A stretch of 64,000 nucleotides of DNA from Sphaerolaimus hirsutus (Eukaryota; Nematoda; Chromadorea; Monhysterida; Sphaerolaimidae), in the NCBI GenBank assembly GCA_964036195.1, contig OZ038451.1, positions 12,466,529 through 12,530,528 of the forward strand. The letters run 5' to 3'. Positions 26,976-38,104 of this stretch are shown here, one piece after another; positions within the stretch are counted from its first letter, which is position 1; the number at the start of each line of letters is the position of its first letter. Position numbers and translations under genes: made by a program. The notes under the pieces are model-generated. The model was given only the letters and a program-made list of their open reading frames with translations, was not told where the DNA came from and ran no database searches.

Positions 26976-27476
26976 AATAACTCACTGGGGTTTTATTCGA
27001 GGATATACGGTATGCAAGTTCACACATTCTTGCCATCACTGAGGTTTAACAATAAGGTTAAAAACGTTAAAACTGTCCAAATTCTGTGTTAAAAGCTTCA
27101 AATTCAATACGTTTTTCAAAAAAAAATTCGAAAACTAACCAAGAAAATTCAAAAACTACCCAACAAGATTCGAAAACGGCTCGAAAAAGGTTCAAAAATT
27201 CAAAAAAAAAATTTGGGAAAAATTTGAAACTTGATTTTAGAAAAAAAAAACACTTAAAAATTGAAATACTTTTTTCCTGTGTTTGAGTGTTTGCCATCAT
27301 TACATAACGCAAGAAAAGCGTCATCAAATTTCATAAAAATATTGACAAAATAACTCCTGGAAGCTCCGACCAATCCCTCTCAAGATTTGCTGGTGAGATA
27401 ATGAACCCTCTGGGTGTATTTCGAGGAAATATGGCATCTTATTGATATATTTTGTTTACTCTGGAATTGCTTGGGT
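26976..27476. other. No gene seen; broken palindromic MITE ends and A-rich DNA
   Basis: 26976-27012 is the other half of the hairpin MITE interrupted by the retroelement (ends attcgaggatatacggta). 27070-27290 is A/T-rich with runs of a. 27350-27435 is another fragment of the same MITE family. Confidence 0.5.
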
Positions 27477-28089
27477 TGTACATGGTCGGGCTGAAAAGTC
27501 CCTGGGCAGTGCTCGCCATTCGCGCTACGGGTAAGCTACAGTTATAAAATTTTAACACGTTAATATATCAGGTGTTTTGAGTTTTCACCCAAAATTTCAC
27601 CTCTCTAGCTTCACCCACTGCGGAACTGTGGGGGTTACAATTTCGGTCATTTTGTACTGATGTAAACTGCGTTCGGATCAGGTCCGGCAGTCAGTTTTTG
27701 AAGTTGCCGCTGTCGCCGTATCTCCCGCTATTGTGGGATTTAAAATGTCAAATTTGGGGAGGATGTAGCACACATCCACCCCCTACTATATACCAACGCG
27801 GGGGCGCAGGCGACCCACCTAAGTGTCGGCGCCTTAAATGCGGAAAAAATTTCCGAGATTTTTTCTGTCCGCATCAAGTCCGGCACCCGCTGGATTTCAA
27901 CAACTTCGGGTGCCGTAACGCCAGACACGCGGGCGTCACAAACCTGAAACTTAGGGGATAAAGCCAACACCCCCCAACTATTGTACACCGAGTGGTGGGC
28001 GCCAGCAACCCACCAAAAGCGTTGCTCGCCGCGTATAATGTGATTTTTGTGGTGGCCTCATCAGGTCCAGCGCCCATTTGCGATTCACC

Positions 28090-28455
28090 CAGCAAAATTC
28101 ACTTTAAATCGTCTTTTTGGTCGACACTTTTAAAGTTGGTTTAGGATGCCCTCTATGGGAGGGTTTAAGGTAAAAAATTGTGTAAAAGACCATACCCCAA
28201 AAATGCCCCACTAAGGAATTTTAATGGGGGTGAATGTTATCATGTCACCTATGACATCATTTCAGTACAGATTTTGACTGCGATGATGTCATAACTGACG
28301 TCATCACATTCACCCCCATCAGAATTCTTTAGAGGGACATTTTTGGGGTATGGTTTTTTACGCAACTTTATACCTTTAACCGTCCCAAAGAGGGCATCTT
28401 AAACCAACTTTAAAAGTGTCTAACAAAAAATCGATTTAAAGTTAATTTTTTTGTA
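28090..28455. mobile_element. Palindromic MITE inside the foldback element
   Basis: actttaaatcg...cacttttaaagttggtttagg on the left returns as its complement on the right, with ctatggga/gagggcatc and ttttggggtatgg further in. The centre holds gatgtcataactgacgtcatc. Confidence 0.65.
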
Positions 28456-29001
28456 TGCGACTCAAACTTATCGGGGGTAGTGATGTTATCATTGAAATTT
28501 CATTGTGTTCCTGAACATGAAATTTCACTGTATGGTAGGGTAACATGGAATATCAATTACTGAAACATGGTGTTTACTGTATATATCTTCAAAATGTTTA
28601 GCTGCCAGAAAGAGAAATGGAAGGCAGAAAATCGAGATGTGCAGCACTTATTGTGGGTCACTGGTGCTCGCCATATCAGTATACAGTATGGGGGGGTGTC
28701 GCTTTGATCCCCCCAAGATTCAGCTTAATCCTGTCCGTGTATCTAGAGTTACGGCACTCGAAGTGGTCAAAAACCACTGGGTGCCGGACTTGATCCGGAC
28801 AGCGAAAACGGCAAAACATTTCTTAGCATATACGGCGACCGCCACAGGGCGAGTCGCCGTCACCCCTGCATTGGTATATAGTAGGGGAAAATGTCGGCTA
28901 TATTCCCCAAAAATTTCAGCTCTTAACTCCCCCCATAGCGGAAGTTATGTCGTCAGAAGTCAGTGAGGAAAATGACTGCCGGACCTGATCCAAACGCAGT
29001 T

Positions 29002-29554
29002 TACAAATGGTGCTCTAGCTCAACGCTGCTTTAAGTTGTGGTCATGAAACTTTGGTTAGTGTAAGCCACGAGTGTTGGCAATGTGCTGATAGTATTCAAC
29101 ACTTTCATCAACATCATTGCTATTAAGATAAAATTAATATGCAGATCAGGGTGATGTGCAAGAAACGTGGGAACTGTGATGGATGTTTTTGGTGATCGTC
29201 TGAGATCATGTTGTATTGCAGTGATTTTAATGTTGTTTTGAAATATGCAGTAAATTATTATGTCAATTAAATTTCATTTGTGTTTCATTACTAATCTGTA
29301 GTGGACACATTACCTGTGTTCAACAGCAGTGTGCATGAAAAATGCATCCTGTATTAACCTGTATTGACCAACTGTAGAGGCAGAATGATGAATTTGGTAG
29401 TGAGAGTAGTGACAGTGATGGCAATATGGACTAGGCTTATGATATCATAGCTAATGTTGGTTAGTGCTGGCACATTGCCAACACTGGTGGCTTACACTAG
29501 CCAAAGTTTCATGATCACAACTTAAAGCAGCGTTGAGCTAGAGCACCATTTGTA
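29002..29554. mobile_element. TIR element nested in the foldback element
   Basis: tacaaatggtgctctagctc at 29002 is repeated inverted at 29554, with at least 80 bp of terminal inversion (ctgctttaagttgtggtcatg on the left). The interior is AT-rich without an ORF. Confidence 0.6.
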
Positions 29555-29740
29555 CATCAGTACAAAATGACCGAAATTGTAACCCCCACAGTTCCGCAGT
29601 GGGTGAAGCTAGAGAAATGAAATTTTGGGTGAAAACTCAAAACACCTGATATATTAACGTGTTAAAATTTTATAACCGTAGCTTACCCCTAGCGCGAATG
29701 GCGAGCACTGCCCGGGGACTTTTCAGCCCGACCATGTACA

Positions 29741-29967
29741 ATAAATGTTTTTCAGCATTGAGACGCGTGGCCGCCATTGCGATTGTCTGTCAGTTGTGTT
29801 TGGCGCTTTCATTTTTTTTGCGATTGCAGCTAGTTTTGTCAGACAGTCCGCCCCAGGGAACGGGTTTATTCTTTCAAACAGGAATGCATAATTATGTACC
29901 TTTTTCTAAATCGTAATTAGTAAATCGTAAATATAGATATACTACTGTTATTTATGAGATAATGATG
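29741..29967. other. Nothing recognised
   Basis: Short spacer between two mobile elements. A plus-strand ORF crosses it but begins inside the foldback terminus and has no recognisable domain. Confidence 0.3.
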
Positions 29968-30366
29968 TACCGTATTTCCACGAAATACCCCCCCTTGAAT
30001 ACCACCCTCGAAATACCCCCAGGTGTTTTCGAGCTGATGAAAAAGACCCCCGTCTTGAATGATGTATATCATGTATACAATGTACCTACATGATGTATTT
30101 TTGGGATCAAATTAAATCTCATCGCAGCTATACATACAAGTAGTTTGTATAGCTATACGTTGTATGTTTTACGTTTGTATGTTCTATTTAATACGTCCCG
30201 TTTAGTGACGTTTATTACCAGTTTTGGGTATGCAGAAGCTCATTCTTTACTACGGTATTTATGAAAATTTCTGGCGAAAAAATACCCCCCTCAAATAAAC
30301 CCTCCCCCTCAAAATTTCCACTCTGAAAAAATAACCCCCCTGGGGGTATTTCGAGGAAATACGATA
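29968..30366. mobile_element. Palindromic MITE, TACCGTATTTCC family
   Basis: Begins taccgtatttccacgaaatacc and ends ggtatttcgaggaaatacg, with clusters of C on the left and G on the right. Confidence 0.65.
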
Positions 30367-30745
30367 TATAAATTACCTAGGCAAGTTTAACAGCTTTATT
30401 CAAAAACTAGCAGCATTCTCCCCCGGACTTTCTGTCCAGCTTTGCTGTATTCTACATTTTCACACATATTCTTCAACAGACATTAATTATGGATATAAAG
30501 GCACCTTGTATAGGTACATTCAACCCTGTCTTGCCGGTCCGTGGCACTCTCTTCACTATATAGGGGGATATAAAACATGCTAATGCAATCACAAATTGTA
30601 ATAGCCGTAGTGACAGCGGTAAAAAGATTATGCACACTTTTGTTTGAAACACAATGAAACAATAATGCACTGATAAAAATAACAATGCAATTTGATGGTT
30701 TATGCAAATTATCATTAAAATTCACAAGTTCAACAAACAATGCTA
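30367..30745 (-). other. Probable 3' UTR of the 30746-32250 gene
   Basis: Follows the TGA at 30746. AATAAA on the minus strand near 30395-30400 (plus tttatt) would serve as polyadenylation signal. No other feature. Confidence 0.35.
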
Positions 30746-32250
30746 TCAAGCAGCCTCCTCTAGTTCAAAGTAAATGTAAGTCTGGTTGAACGAGAATCCA
30801 AGTGGCATGTCCACGCCATCCTTGACCCACCTGTGCAGCCGGCAGTGGCCGTAATGGGCCGAGTGACTGATGGCCCTGGGGGCACTCCCGGACCCTGTAA
30901 AATGTCACACAAAGTGCTAAACGTCATGCAAAATGCCATGGAAAATGGCAAACGTTTGCCACTTTCGAGGACATTTTACATGACTTTTCACACTTTTAAT
31001 TACAGGACATTGTACAGGGTCTGGGAGTGGCACCTGCACAGCAGCGTGTCGACGCAGCGCTGCACGCAGATGCCCACGTGCGGCATTGCTGTGAAGTCGT
31101 CGATGCGGTAGTTGGGGTCAGTCTCGTAGCCCAATTGATCCCTTGATTTGCCAACGGCGCGCATGGGTCCCCGATACATGCACACTGCCGGGTACATGCT
31201 CCTGTCATCTCTGCATGCACGTTCAGCTATTTATCCTTCCACAAGAAAACTTGCATAATTTGTGAAATTTATCAAACTATGTACTGCATTTCCTCAAAAT
31301 ACCCCCTCGAAATACCGGAAACGGAAACAAAAAAAAATTTTCAGCGGCCGGAAAACGGAACGGAAAACGGAAAAAAATTTGCACTTGGCGGAAAACGGAA
31401 ACGGAAAAAAAATTTCAGCAGCCGGAAAACGGAAAAAGAGGCCGGAAAAACGGAAACGGAAAAATCAAATTTGCACGGAAATGAAAAAACTTGCTGAAAT
31501 TTTGCCGGAAAATGGATAAAATTTGCTGAAATTTTGCTGGAAGTGGAAAAAATTTGCAGTAATTTTGCTGGAAACAGAAATTTTTTTACATCATTGACAA
31601 TCTGCATGAATTTTTACCAGTTTGGCTGATCAGAAAACAGAAAGTTGAGCCAGAAAAAGGTAAAATGAGGCGGAAAAATGGAAAATTGAGATGGAAAATG
31701 GAAAAAAGGCAGAAAAACTGGAAATTGAGGCGGAAAACGGAAAAACAGCGGAAAAACTGAAAATTCAGCCGGAAAACGGAAAATGAGCCGGAAAAACGAA
31801 AACGGAAAAAAAAAGTTGCCGGAAAACGGAACGGAAAACGGAAAAAAAATTTCAGCAGCCGGAAAACGGAACGGAAAACGGAAAAAATTTGCCTGCAGAA
31901 AACGGAAACGGAAAACGGAAATTTGACACCCTAGTTCTGGGCGTTCAAGCAATTCTGGCGAAATAATGAATCCAATCAAAATAACCCCCCTCAAAATTTC
32001 CATTCAAGAAAAATAACCCCCAGGGGTAATTTGAGGAAATACAGTAAGTACTTAGCTGTGTTTTCAACCAACAAATCATTGATGCCCCTAGAATGTATTG
32101 TTGCTATTCCGCAACCGCGCGTGTTGCTTGCAAAGTAATCCGTGATGATAGTGGTGTCTTTGCTCTGGAACCACTTTCGACCATCCGATTGATACCTGAT
32201 CGGGTGGTAAGCGGTTTTTCCGCTATTGAATCCTTCGATGATTGTCAACA
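30746..32250 (-). CDS. Unrecognised gene, last three exons
   Basis: Three exons join in phase: 32052-32250, 31034-31201 and 30746-30875 (stop TGA). Introns are GT-AG: 31202-32051 and 30876-31033. The first is filled by a palindromic element with a GGAAAACGG minisatellite. The second is an introner-like element that splits an Arg codon. The peptide (about 165 residues seen) has several cysteines (VGICVQRCVDTLLCR, HYGHCRL) and looks like a folded, perhaps secreted, domain, ending NQTYIYFELEEAA. I do not recognise the family. Exons upstream on the minus strand are expected; the unrecognised exons between 43566 and 48504 could belong to the same gene. Confidence 0.55.
30876..31033 (-). mobile_element. 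Introner-like element forming a complete intron (158 bp)
   Basis: The intron starts GTGCCACTCCCAGACCCTGTA and ends CAGGGTCCGGGAGTGCCCCCAG, inverted copies of each other around CACTCCCRGACCCTGTA. Its splice sites are the element's ends. The upstream exon ends CAG and the intron ends CAG, fitting a 3-bp target duplication. The middle (gcaaacgtttgcc) is also palindromic. Confidence 0.75.
31283..32045. mobile_element. Palindromic MITE with GGAAAACGGAAA minisatellite
   Basis: Outer ends match the CGAAATACCCC family (left cctcaaaataccccc, right ggtaatttgaggaaatacag). 31313-31930 is a degenerate run of cggaaaacggaaacggaaaa in both phases, ending tttgacaccct. Confidence 0.65.
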
Positions 32251-32652
32251 CTGGTCGAATTCTTGACTATAAATTTCCGGCATTTCATATTTTTCATTTT
32301 CCAGTGATTTTCAGCCAATAGCATTAAAAAGGTGAGGGAAGTAAATAAATAGATTGGGAGTGATGTTTCATATTTAAGATGATACTGGAAGCATATTGGC
32401 AAGGATTTATTCACTGTATGCATTCCTGAAATCGATTCTCCTTACGGCACCCTGGCTTTGTATGGCCTGACACCTGTGTTATCCATTCACAGTTTATCTC
32501 TATTTATGGGATATAATTGGCACTAACCAATACCACAGATTGTCATCATGCTTATACAAAGCAATCCTGGTGTAATGCTCATCAAGTTTTGTCGCGGTGT
32601 CTATTGCCAGCGCATTCTACGATAAACATGAGATATATTATCTAATCGCATT
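32251..32652. other. Nothing recognised
   Basis: AT-rich single-copy-looking sequence upstream of the 32052-32250 exon, presumably intronic. No exon with good splice sites found. Confidence 0.3.
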
Positions 32653-32858
32653 TACCGTATTTCCTTGAAATACCCCTAAGGGTATTATTTGATCATAGTT
32701 GAAGTTTTCAGGGAGCTATTTTAAGGGGGGTCATTATTTTGCCGGAAATTCCTTGAACTCACAGTACTAATTTGTTGTGTGTAACGTATGCAGAAGTAGA
32801 AAAATGCAACAATAACCGCCATATACCTATAAGAGTCTATAGACTTGGTAGTATGTAG

Positions 32859-34619
32859 TAGGGTTCAAACGGGATCCTGATCCCGATCCCAAATCCCACG
32901 AAATTTTGGGTTTTTGTGGTCCCGATTCTGATCCCGATCCTGAAACCTCAATCCCGATCCTGATCCTGATCCCAAAATTTGAAAAAGCCAATCCCGATCC
33001 CGACCAGAGATTTTGAAAATCCCAATCCCGATCCCAAAAAAATGCCCCAATCCCGATCTCGATCCCGGAAAACTTCACAGACACAAAAGGTGCCAGAAAT
33101 GACACTCTTAAAGGACCATTTTGTATGCAGTTTGCAAAAAATTTGCGCGCAAGCGCGCATTTCCCCACCTCCCTTTATATCAATGTTGCGGGGGGATGCA
33201 CACCACTACAAATGGACTCGATACAGTGCCCATTACTGTAGTTTAAGGTTAATACACATGCACAGGGTTGGCAAAATCTCAGAAAAGAATAAAAATAAAA
33301 TAAAAATAAAATGGAAAATTGAAGAATAAAATAAAATAAAATAAAATGGAAAATTTCAAAATAAAAATAAAAATTGTATAAAAATTTGAATTTTTCTAAA
33401 AATTTTGTAAAATTGTATACAAATTCATATTTTTGTAAAAAATTGTATAAAAATTCATATTTTTTGTAAAAATTTACTGTTGTTTATAGTTCAACCTGTT
33501 CATTTGCGGAGCTGGGGCAGTCCCAAGCCATGTAAAGTGTCAAAATGTCATATGAAATGGAATGGAAAGTGTCAATTGTCATGAAAATGTTAAGTGTCAA
33601 TTGTCATGACAAACATAAATTTAAGTGGAAACTGTAAAGCAAATTGTATCCAACTCGTATCTTTTGTATCCAAATCTTGTTGTTTTTGTAACCAAATCTT
33701 ATGTGAACATTTGGATACAAAAACATAAGATTTGGATACCAAAATATAAGGTTTGGATACCAAAACATAAGATTCAGATACACAATTTACACTCTGCATG
33801 ACATTTGTCATGACAATTATACTTTGCTTGACATTTGAGATGCCAATTGACTCTTTACTACATTTGTCATGACAATTGACACTTTGCATGATGTTTTACA
33901 AATGCGCCCAGCACACTCCAGTAAACCTTCTACTGAAAATGCAAACCATTCTTATCGATAATTGTAACTTAACACTTGCAACTAGCTAACAATACCTACT
34001 GCATGCAACTTTTGCAAAGTAATGGAAAAATTTGTCACACGTTTTTCATGTTTAGGTTTAATTATCACATTTTTCTGACCTTGCATGCAAGATTCTGATT
34101 TTTTGTAAAATTTCTGTAAAATTTTTGTAAAATGGTCCATTTTATTATTTTATTATTATTTTGGAATAAAATAAAATGAAACAAGAATAAAATAAAAATA
34201 AAATACATTTTTATACAATTTTTATACAATTTGTATACAAATGATTTTTATAAAACCAACCCTGCACATGCATATATGGTAGACAGTGGTGTGAATGACA
34301 ATGCCAAGCAGCCCATTGTGCAGTGCCTAAATGAATCTATAGCATTGTGTTTGGATGCCAATTTGATCCAACGTTTCTGGCATCCATTGTTTTTGATGTT
34401 TTGGGTCGCTTTGTGAAATGTCAGGAAAAAACCCTGAAAACCAATTTTTTAGGCCTCAATCCTGATCCCGAAAAAACGCAAATCCCGATCCCGATCCCAA
34501 AATCTCAAAAAGCCAATCCCGATCCGAAAAGGCCATTCCCGATCCAGATCACGATCCCGAAATATCAAAAAACTAAACCCGATCCGAATCCCAAAAAGTC
34601 AATCCCATTTGAACTCTAG
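32859..34619. mobile_element. hAT-like element with CCCGATCCCGATCC arrays
   Basis: Left end tagggttcaaacgggatc, right end gatcc...catttgaactcta; the same ends flank 51586-52188. Arrays of cccgatcccgatcc occur at 32875-33070 and 34455-34600. The interior was hit by a second element at 33263-34264. Confidence 0.65.
33263..34264. mobile_element. hAT-like element with exact 8-bp target duplication
   Basis: Ends CAGGGTTGG...CCAACCCTG, flanked by CACATGCA at 33255-33262 and 34265-34272. The interior is rich in aaaataaaat and contains an introner-related segment from about 33513 (ctggggcagtcccaagccatg). Confidence 0.8.
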
Positions 34620-34822
34620 TACATGGTATAATCCCAAAAAGTCAATCCCATTTGAACTCTAGATGGTACAATCCCTGTTTTAACATAACACAGTCATTGT
34701 TTTGATGTGTGTTCCGCATTGCCTGGATAAAAAACCACAGCTTTTGTCATTTACATGCTGTTTGCTCTTGATTTGGGGGTTATTTTGAGGGGGCCTGTGC
34801 TGCTTGGCAGTAGACAGCGGAT

Positions 34823-35090
34823 CAGGGGTTTCCAAGGTTTTGACCCTCGCGGTGGATCATAGAGTGCAAATCACACCTCCAGGATGGATAGATAGCTGAA
34901 AATTATTCTGGGAACTCGCTGGAGCAAAATATATACGATATATGGCAAAATTTACAAAATGGAGCAAAATTTAGTGATTTTGGGTGAAGGTTTGCGAAAA
35001 ATCAATTAACGTTTGCTCCACTTAGATATTAGATAGTTGAAAAATTTGGGGCAGGGCTCAGGGGATAGTAGCCCCATGGGACCCCCACAA
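34823..35090. mobile_element. Partial copy of the GATAGATAGCTG element
   Basis: caggggtttccaaggttttgacc and gatggatagatagctgaaaa match the ends of the elements at 61528 and 62015. The right end is not clear. Confidence 0.45.
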
Positions 35091-35127
35091 CAGGTCTACA
35101 TGCCAAGCAGGTTTACATGCCAAGCTA

Positions 35128-35620
35128 GCAGAGTTGTTAAATGTACAGAATTATTTTCAAAGTAAATGTAAAGTATTTATTTTTATTCACCCCCTGAGTA
35201 CAGAAAACGTTAAGTAAATTTTTTTACTTTTACTCATGAGTAAACATGAGTAAAATACTTTTTTCCACAGAAAATGTAAAAGTGAGTATTTTTGAAGGAA
35301 TTTGTCCCAATTTTCACCCAAAATCACTGATTTTCGTACATTTTTCACCATCTTAGACTTCAAATTCACTAGTTAATGTGTTACTCTGCCTATTTTAAGC
35401 TATTTTTGGAAATGTTGTCCTATTTTTCGCTTTTGTCACTCTTTTTCCATCTATGTTTTGAAAAAGCCTATAACAAAGCCTATCTGAAATACGTTGTTTG
35501 TACTCAAGTACTTTCAAAAAGTATATGTAAAAGCGAGTACTGGTATTTTTTTCAAAGTATACGTAAACGTATTTACTCAGTACTTGAGTATACGTACTTT
35601 TTGAGTAAACATATAGTTTC
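35128..35620. mobile_element. Truncated CAGAGTTGTTAAA family element
   Basis: Starts cagagttgttaaatgtac like the element at 39446, followed by gtaaatgtaaa/gagtaaaa and, inverted, tacgtaaacgtatttactc. The right end is lost. Confidence 0.45.
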
Positions 35621-35817
35621 TTAATTTATAGTGGTCATTTTGAGGGGGGTATTTCGAGGAAGTATGTACGGTATGATGATATTGATGTACACACACAATA
35701 CGTGCAATGCTATTTTATGTACCGTGTTTCTTCAAATTATTCCCTTTGAATTTACCCTCCCCCCTTGAAATGCCCACACCCGGATTATGTGTAACGACTT
35801 TGATGTGAACTCCTCAC

Positions 35818-36067
35818 TAGTGAAGGGAAGGCACCGAGGCGCCGGTGCCCAGGTGCTGGGCACTGAAGGCCACCAGCACCGGTGCTGGTGCGGTGCCCTT
35901 TTTCGAGGGTGCCCTGCCGGTGCCCTTTTTCGAGGGTGCCCTGCCAGTGCTGGTGCCATTTTTTAAGAATAGCACCGGTGCCGGTGCGGTGCGGTGCCAT
36001 TTTTTAAAGAATAGCAGTGGTGCTGGTGCGGTGCAGTGCCATTTTTCCGCTGCCTTTTCCATGACTA
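35818..36067. mobile_element. hAT-like element with GGTGCCGGTGCGGTGCC minisatellite
   Basis: Ends tagtgaaggg...ttccatgacta, related to the TAGTGATGG family. Flanked by ctcctcac (35810-35817) and ctcctgac (36068-36075), a 7/8 match. The interior is a ~30-bp GC-rich repeat. Confidence 0.65.
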
Positions 36068-36075
36068 CTCCTGAC

Positions 36076-36410
36076 GCTACACCGTTTGTGAAGCATCAAT
36101 TTGTAGTTTTTCAAATGAAACGGTCAAAATAAGAAAACATAAATAGACAAACCATGAATGTTTTATCAGAAACCACAGCAAAATCACTCGTGTGTCCTTC
36201 AATCTGATTGCACACGTCTACACCTTTCAAAGAGTGAAAATTTACTTCATCGTAGATGAGGCTAGTCAAAATAAAACAATTGCCCTTGATAAAACTGCTC
36301 TTTGAGTGTGAAAGACATTTTTCCTTGAATGCTGCGAGCAATGAGTTAAGGCATGCGAAAACAGGATCTTCATTTATTTGACACCAAATGTAGTGAAGTA
36401 TTTGCTTGCA
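36076..36410. other. Nothing recognised
   Basis: Spacer between mobile elements. The minus-strand ORF crossing it has no recognisable motif. Confidence 0.3.
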
Positions 36411-36673
36411 CACCATATTTCCTTGAATTACCCCCCGGGGGTTTATTTTTTCAGAGTGAAAATTTTGAAAGAAAAACGTGAAAAATGCAACAATAACCAC
36501 CATTTATAAGATTTTACAGCCTTATATAAGGATGTAGATGGTATAAACGATGTTCTAACGTAACACAGTAAGTGTTTTGAACGTCTGTTATGCATTTCCC
36601 GGACCACAAATTCATAGTGCCGATTTTGAGAGGGGGTATTTCGAGGGGGGGGGTATTTTGAGGAAATACGGTA
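36411..36673. mobile_element. Palindromic MITE, TACCGTATTTCC family
   Basis: Ends accatatttccttgaattacc and ggtattttgaggaaatacggta. The internal sequence (ggatgtagatggtataaacg, catttcccggaccacaaat) matches the inverted copy at 42794-43053. Confidence 0.75.
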
Positions 36674-37140
36674 ATTCCCCGGATGTTTCTATAAACTCAT
36701 TCCACAAAACATGCTTTTTTAGCTTTATAACATGCTTTTTTGTTCAAATTAGACATAACAAATTGATCATATTTATTTATGCCTTAAGGAAGGAATTAGG
36801 TAAAATATTCAAGGGGGAATTATTTTTGATCACTCATCTTACAGGGGGGAATTGTTCAGGGGGGGGGGAATTATTCAAGCAAATACGGTAATTGCAAGAC
36901 CAACTTTTTACTGCCAAGAATTGTCCGATGCAAAGGGAGATCATCAGCGCGCAAGTGAGAACATTTCCATGGAACATCATCATTGACTATTAATAAGGTG
37001 ATAATTAGGTGATACGTGATGCCTGTCGATGTGGGTATAATAAAAAATATTCGATATTTTTCTGCAAGGGTTGCTGGTGTTTTAGTTACACTCCGAACGG
37101 TAGCGCTGTGGAAAAATGTTGGACAACCCCTGAATAATTG
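36674..37140. other. No gene; further hairpin-family fragments
   Basis: About 36810-36893 ends gggggggaattattcaagcaaatacggta, another diverged arm. The rest is unremarkable. Confidence 0.35.
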
Positions 37141-37568
37141 TACCGTATTTCCTCGAAATACCCCCCAGGGGGTGATTGTTTCACGGAGAATTTTTAGGGG
37201 GGTTTAACGAGGGGGTGTATTTCGAGTTGGGGGGCTTATTATTTCGCCATAAATTTTTTGAAATCCCGGTACAAATTTTTTATTTGTAACGTACGCAGAC
37301 GTCAAAAAATACACCAATAAACACTATGTAATAGAGTCTATACACTTACATAAGTATGTAGATGGTATAAAAAGGTTCTCACGTAACACAGTGGTTCTTT
37401 TTAATGTCTGTTCTGCATTGCTCGAATCACAAACCGCAGCTTTAGTCATGTATGTTCCCTTTACATACAATTAGGGGGGGGGTATTTCGAGGGAGTGGGT
37501 CATTATTTCATAGTGTCCATTTTGAGGTGGGGTATTTCGAGACGGGGGTATTTCGAGAAAATACGGTA
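37141..37568. mobile_element. Palindromic MITE, TACCGTATTTCC family
   Basis: taccgtatttcctcgaaatacc at the left and gtatttcgagaaaatacggta at the right. The interior shares cgtacgcagacg and cgtaacacagtgg with other copies. Confidence 0.75.
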
Positions 37569-37599
37569 ACTTTTGGGTCATTTCATTGAAAATTAGTGG

Positions 37600-38104
37600 C
37601 ACCGGGGACCAGGAAACACAGTTGTTAAAATGTACATACATTTACTCGAAAAATACGCATACATGAGTACGCGGTAAATACATTTACATATACTTTTGTA
37701 AAAAGTAATGTACTCACTTTTACGCGTACATTTTAAAAGTACACACGTACAGAGAAAATGTATTTTTTTGCTAAAATCACAATTTTCTGTTGCTAAAATA
37801 ACAAAAAAAAAAGAAGAAATCCATCATTTTTTCTAAAAAATACAAAAAAATCTCTAAAAAAGACATCAAGGTATTCGACATCTTCCAGTGTAAAACGCAC
37901 TCTCACATGTAAAAATTAGTATAAAGTAAAAAGATAGAAAAACATAAGATTTGGATACAATACAATAATATTTGGATACACATGACACTTTACAGGGTCT
38001 TTTACATGACATTTGACACTTTACAGGGTCTTTTACATGTCACATGAAATTTTACAGGGTCTTTCAGGGTCTTACAGAGATTTTTACAGGGTCTGGGAGT
38101 GGCA
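37600..38104. mobile_element. Fragments: GTTGTTAAA element and truncated introner
   Basis: 37611-37760 has acagttgttaaaatgtacat and a tacgcgtac stretch. 37935-38104 carries aacataagatttggatac, repeats of tttacagggtcttttacatg, and an introner end (acagggtctgggagtggcac at about 38084-38104). No exon borders it, so it looks like an element outside a splice context. Confidence 0.5.

Larger units (their letters stand above)
27477..29740. mobile_element. Nested foldback element, 2.26 kb
   Basis: Termini tgtacatggtcgggctg... and ...cagcccgaccatgtaca are inverted copies of about 185 bp. Inside lies a second pair of inverted arms (about 27666-28080 against 28640-29001), then palindromic insertions at 28090-28455 and 29002-29554. 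No transposase ORF is visible. Confidence 0.75.
32653..34800. mobile_element. TACCGTATTTCC-family MITE split by a GATCCC-minisatellite element
   Basis: 32653-32858 is the left part of the palindromic family (shares atgcaacaataaccgcc with other copies) and about 34665-34800 its right part (taacataacacagtcattg, then ttattttgaggggg). Between them is the 32859-34619 insertion. Confidence 0.6.

Noticed and set aside
31614..32003. Phe-rich minus-strand ORF
   Set aside because: Produced by the GGAAAACGG minisatellite read in the TTC frame.
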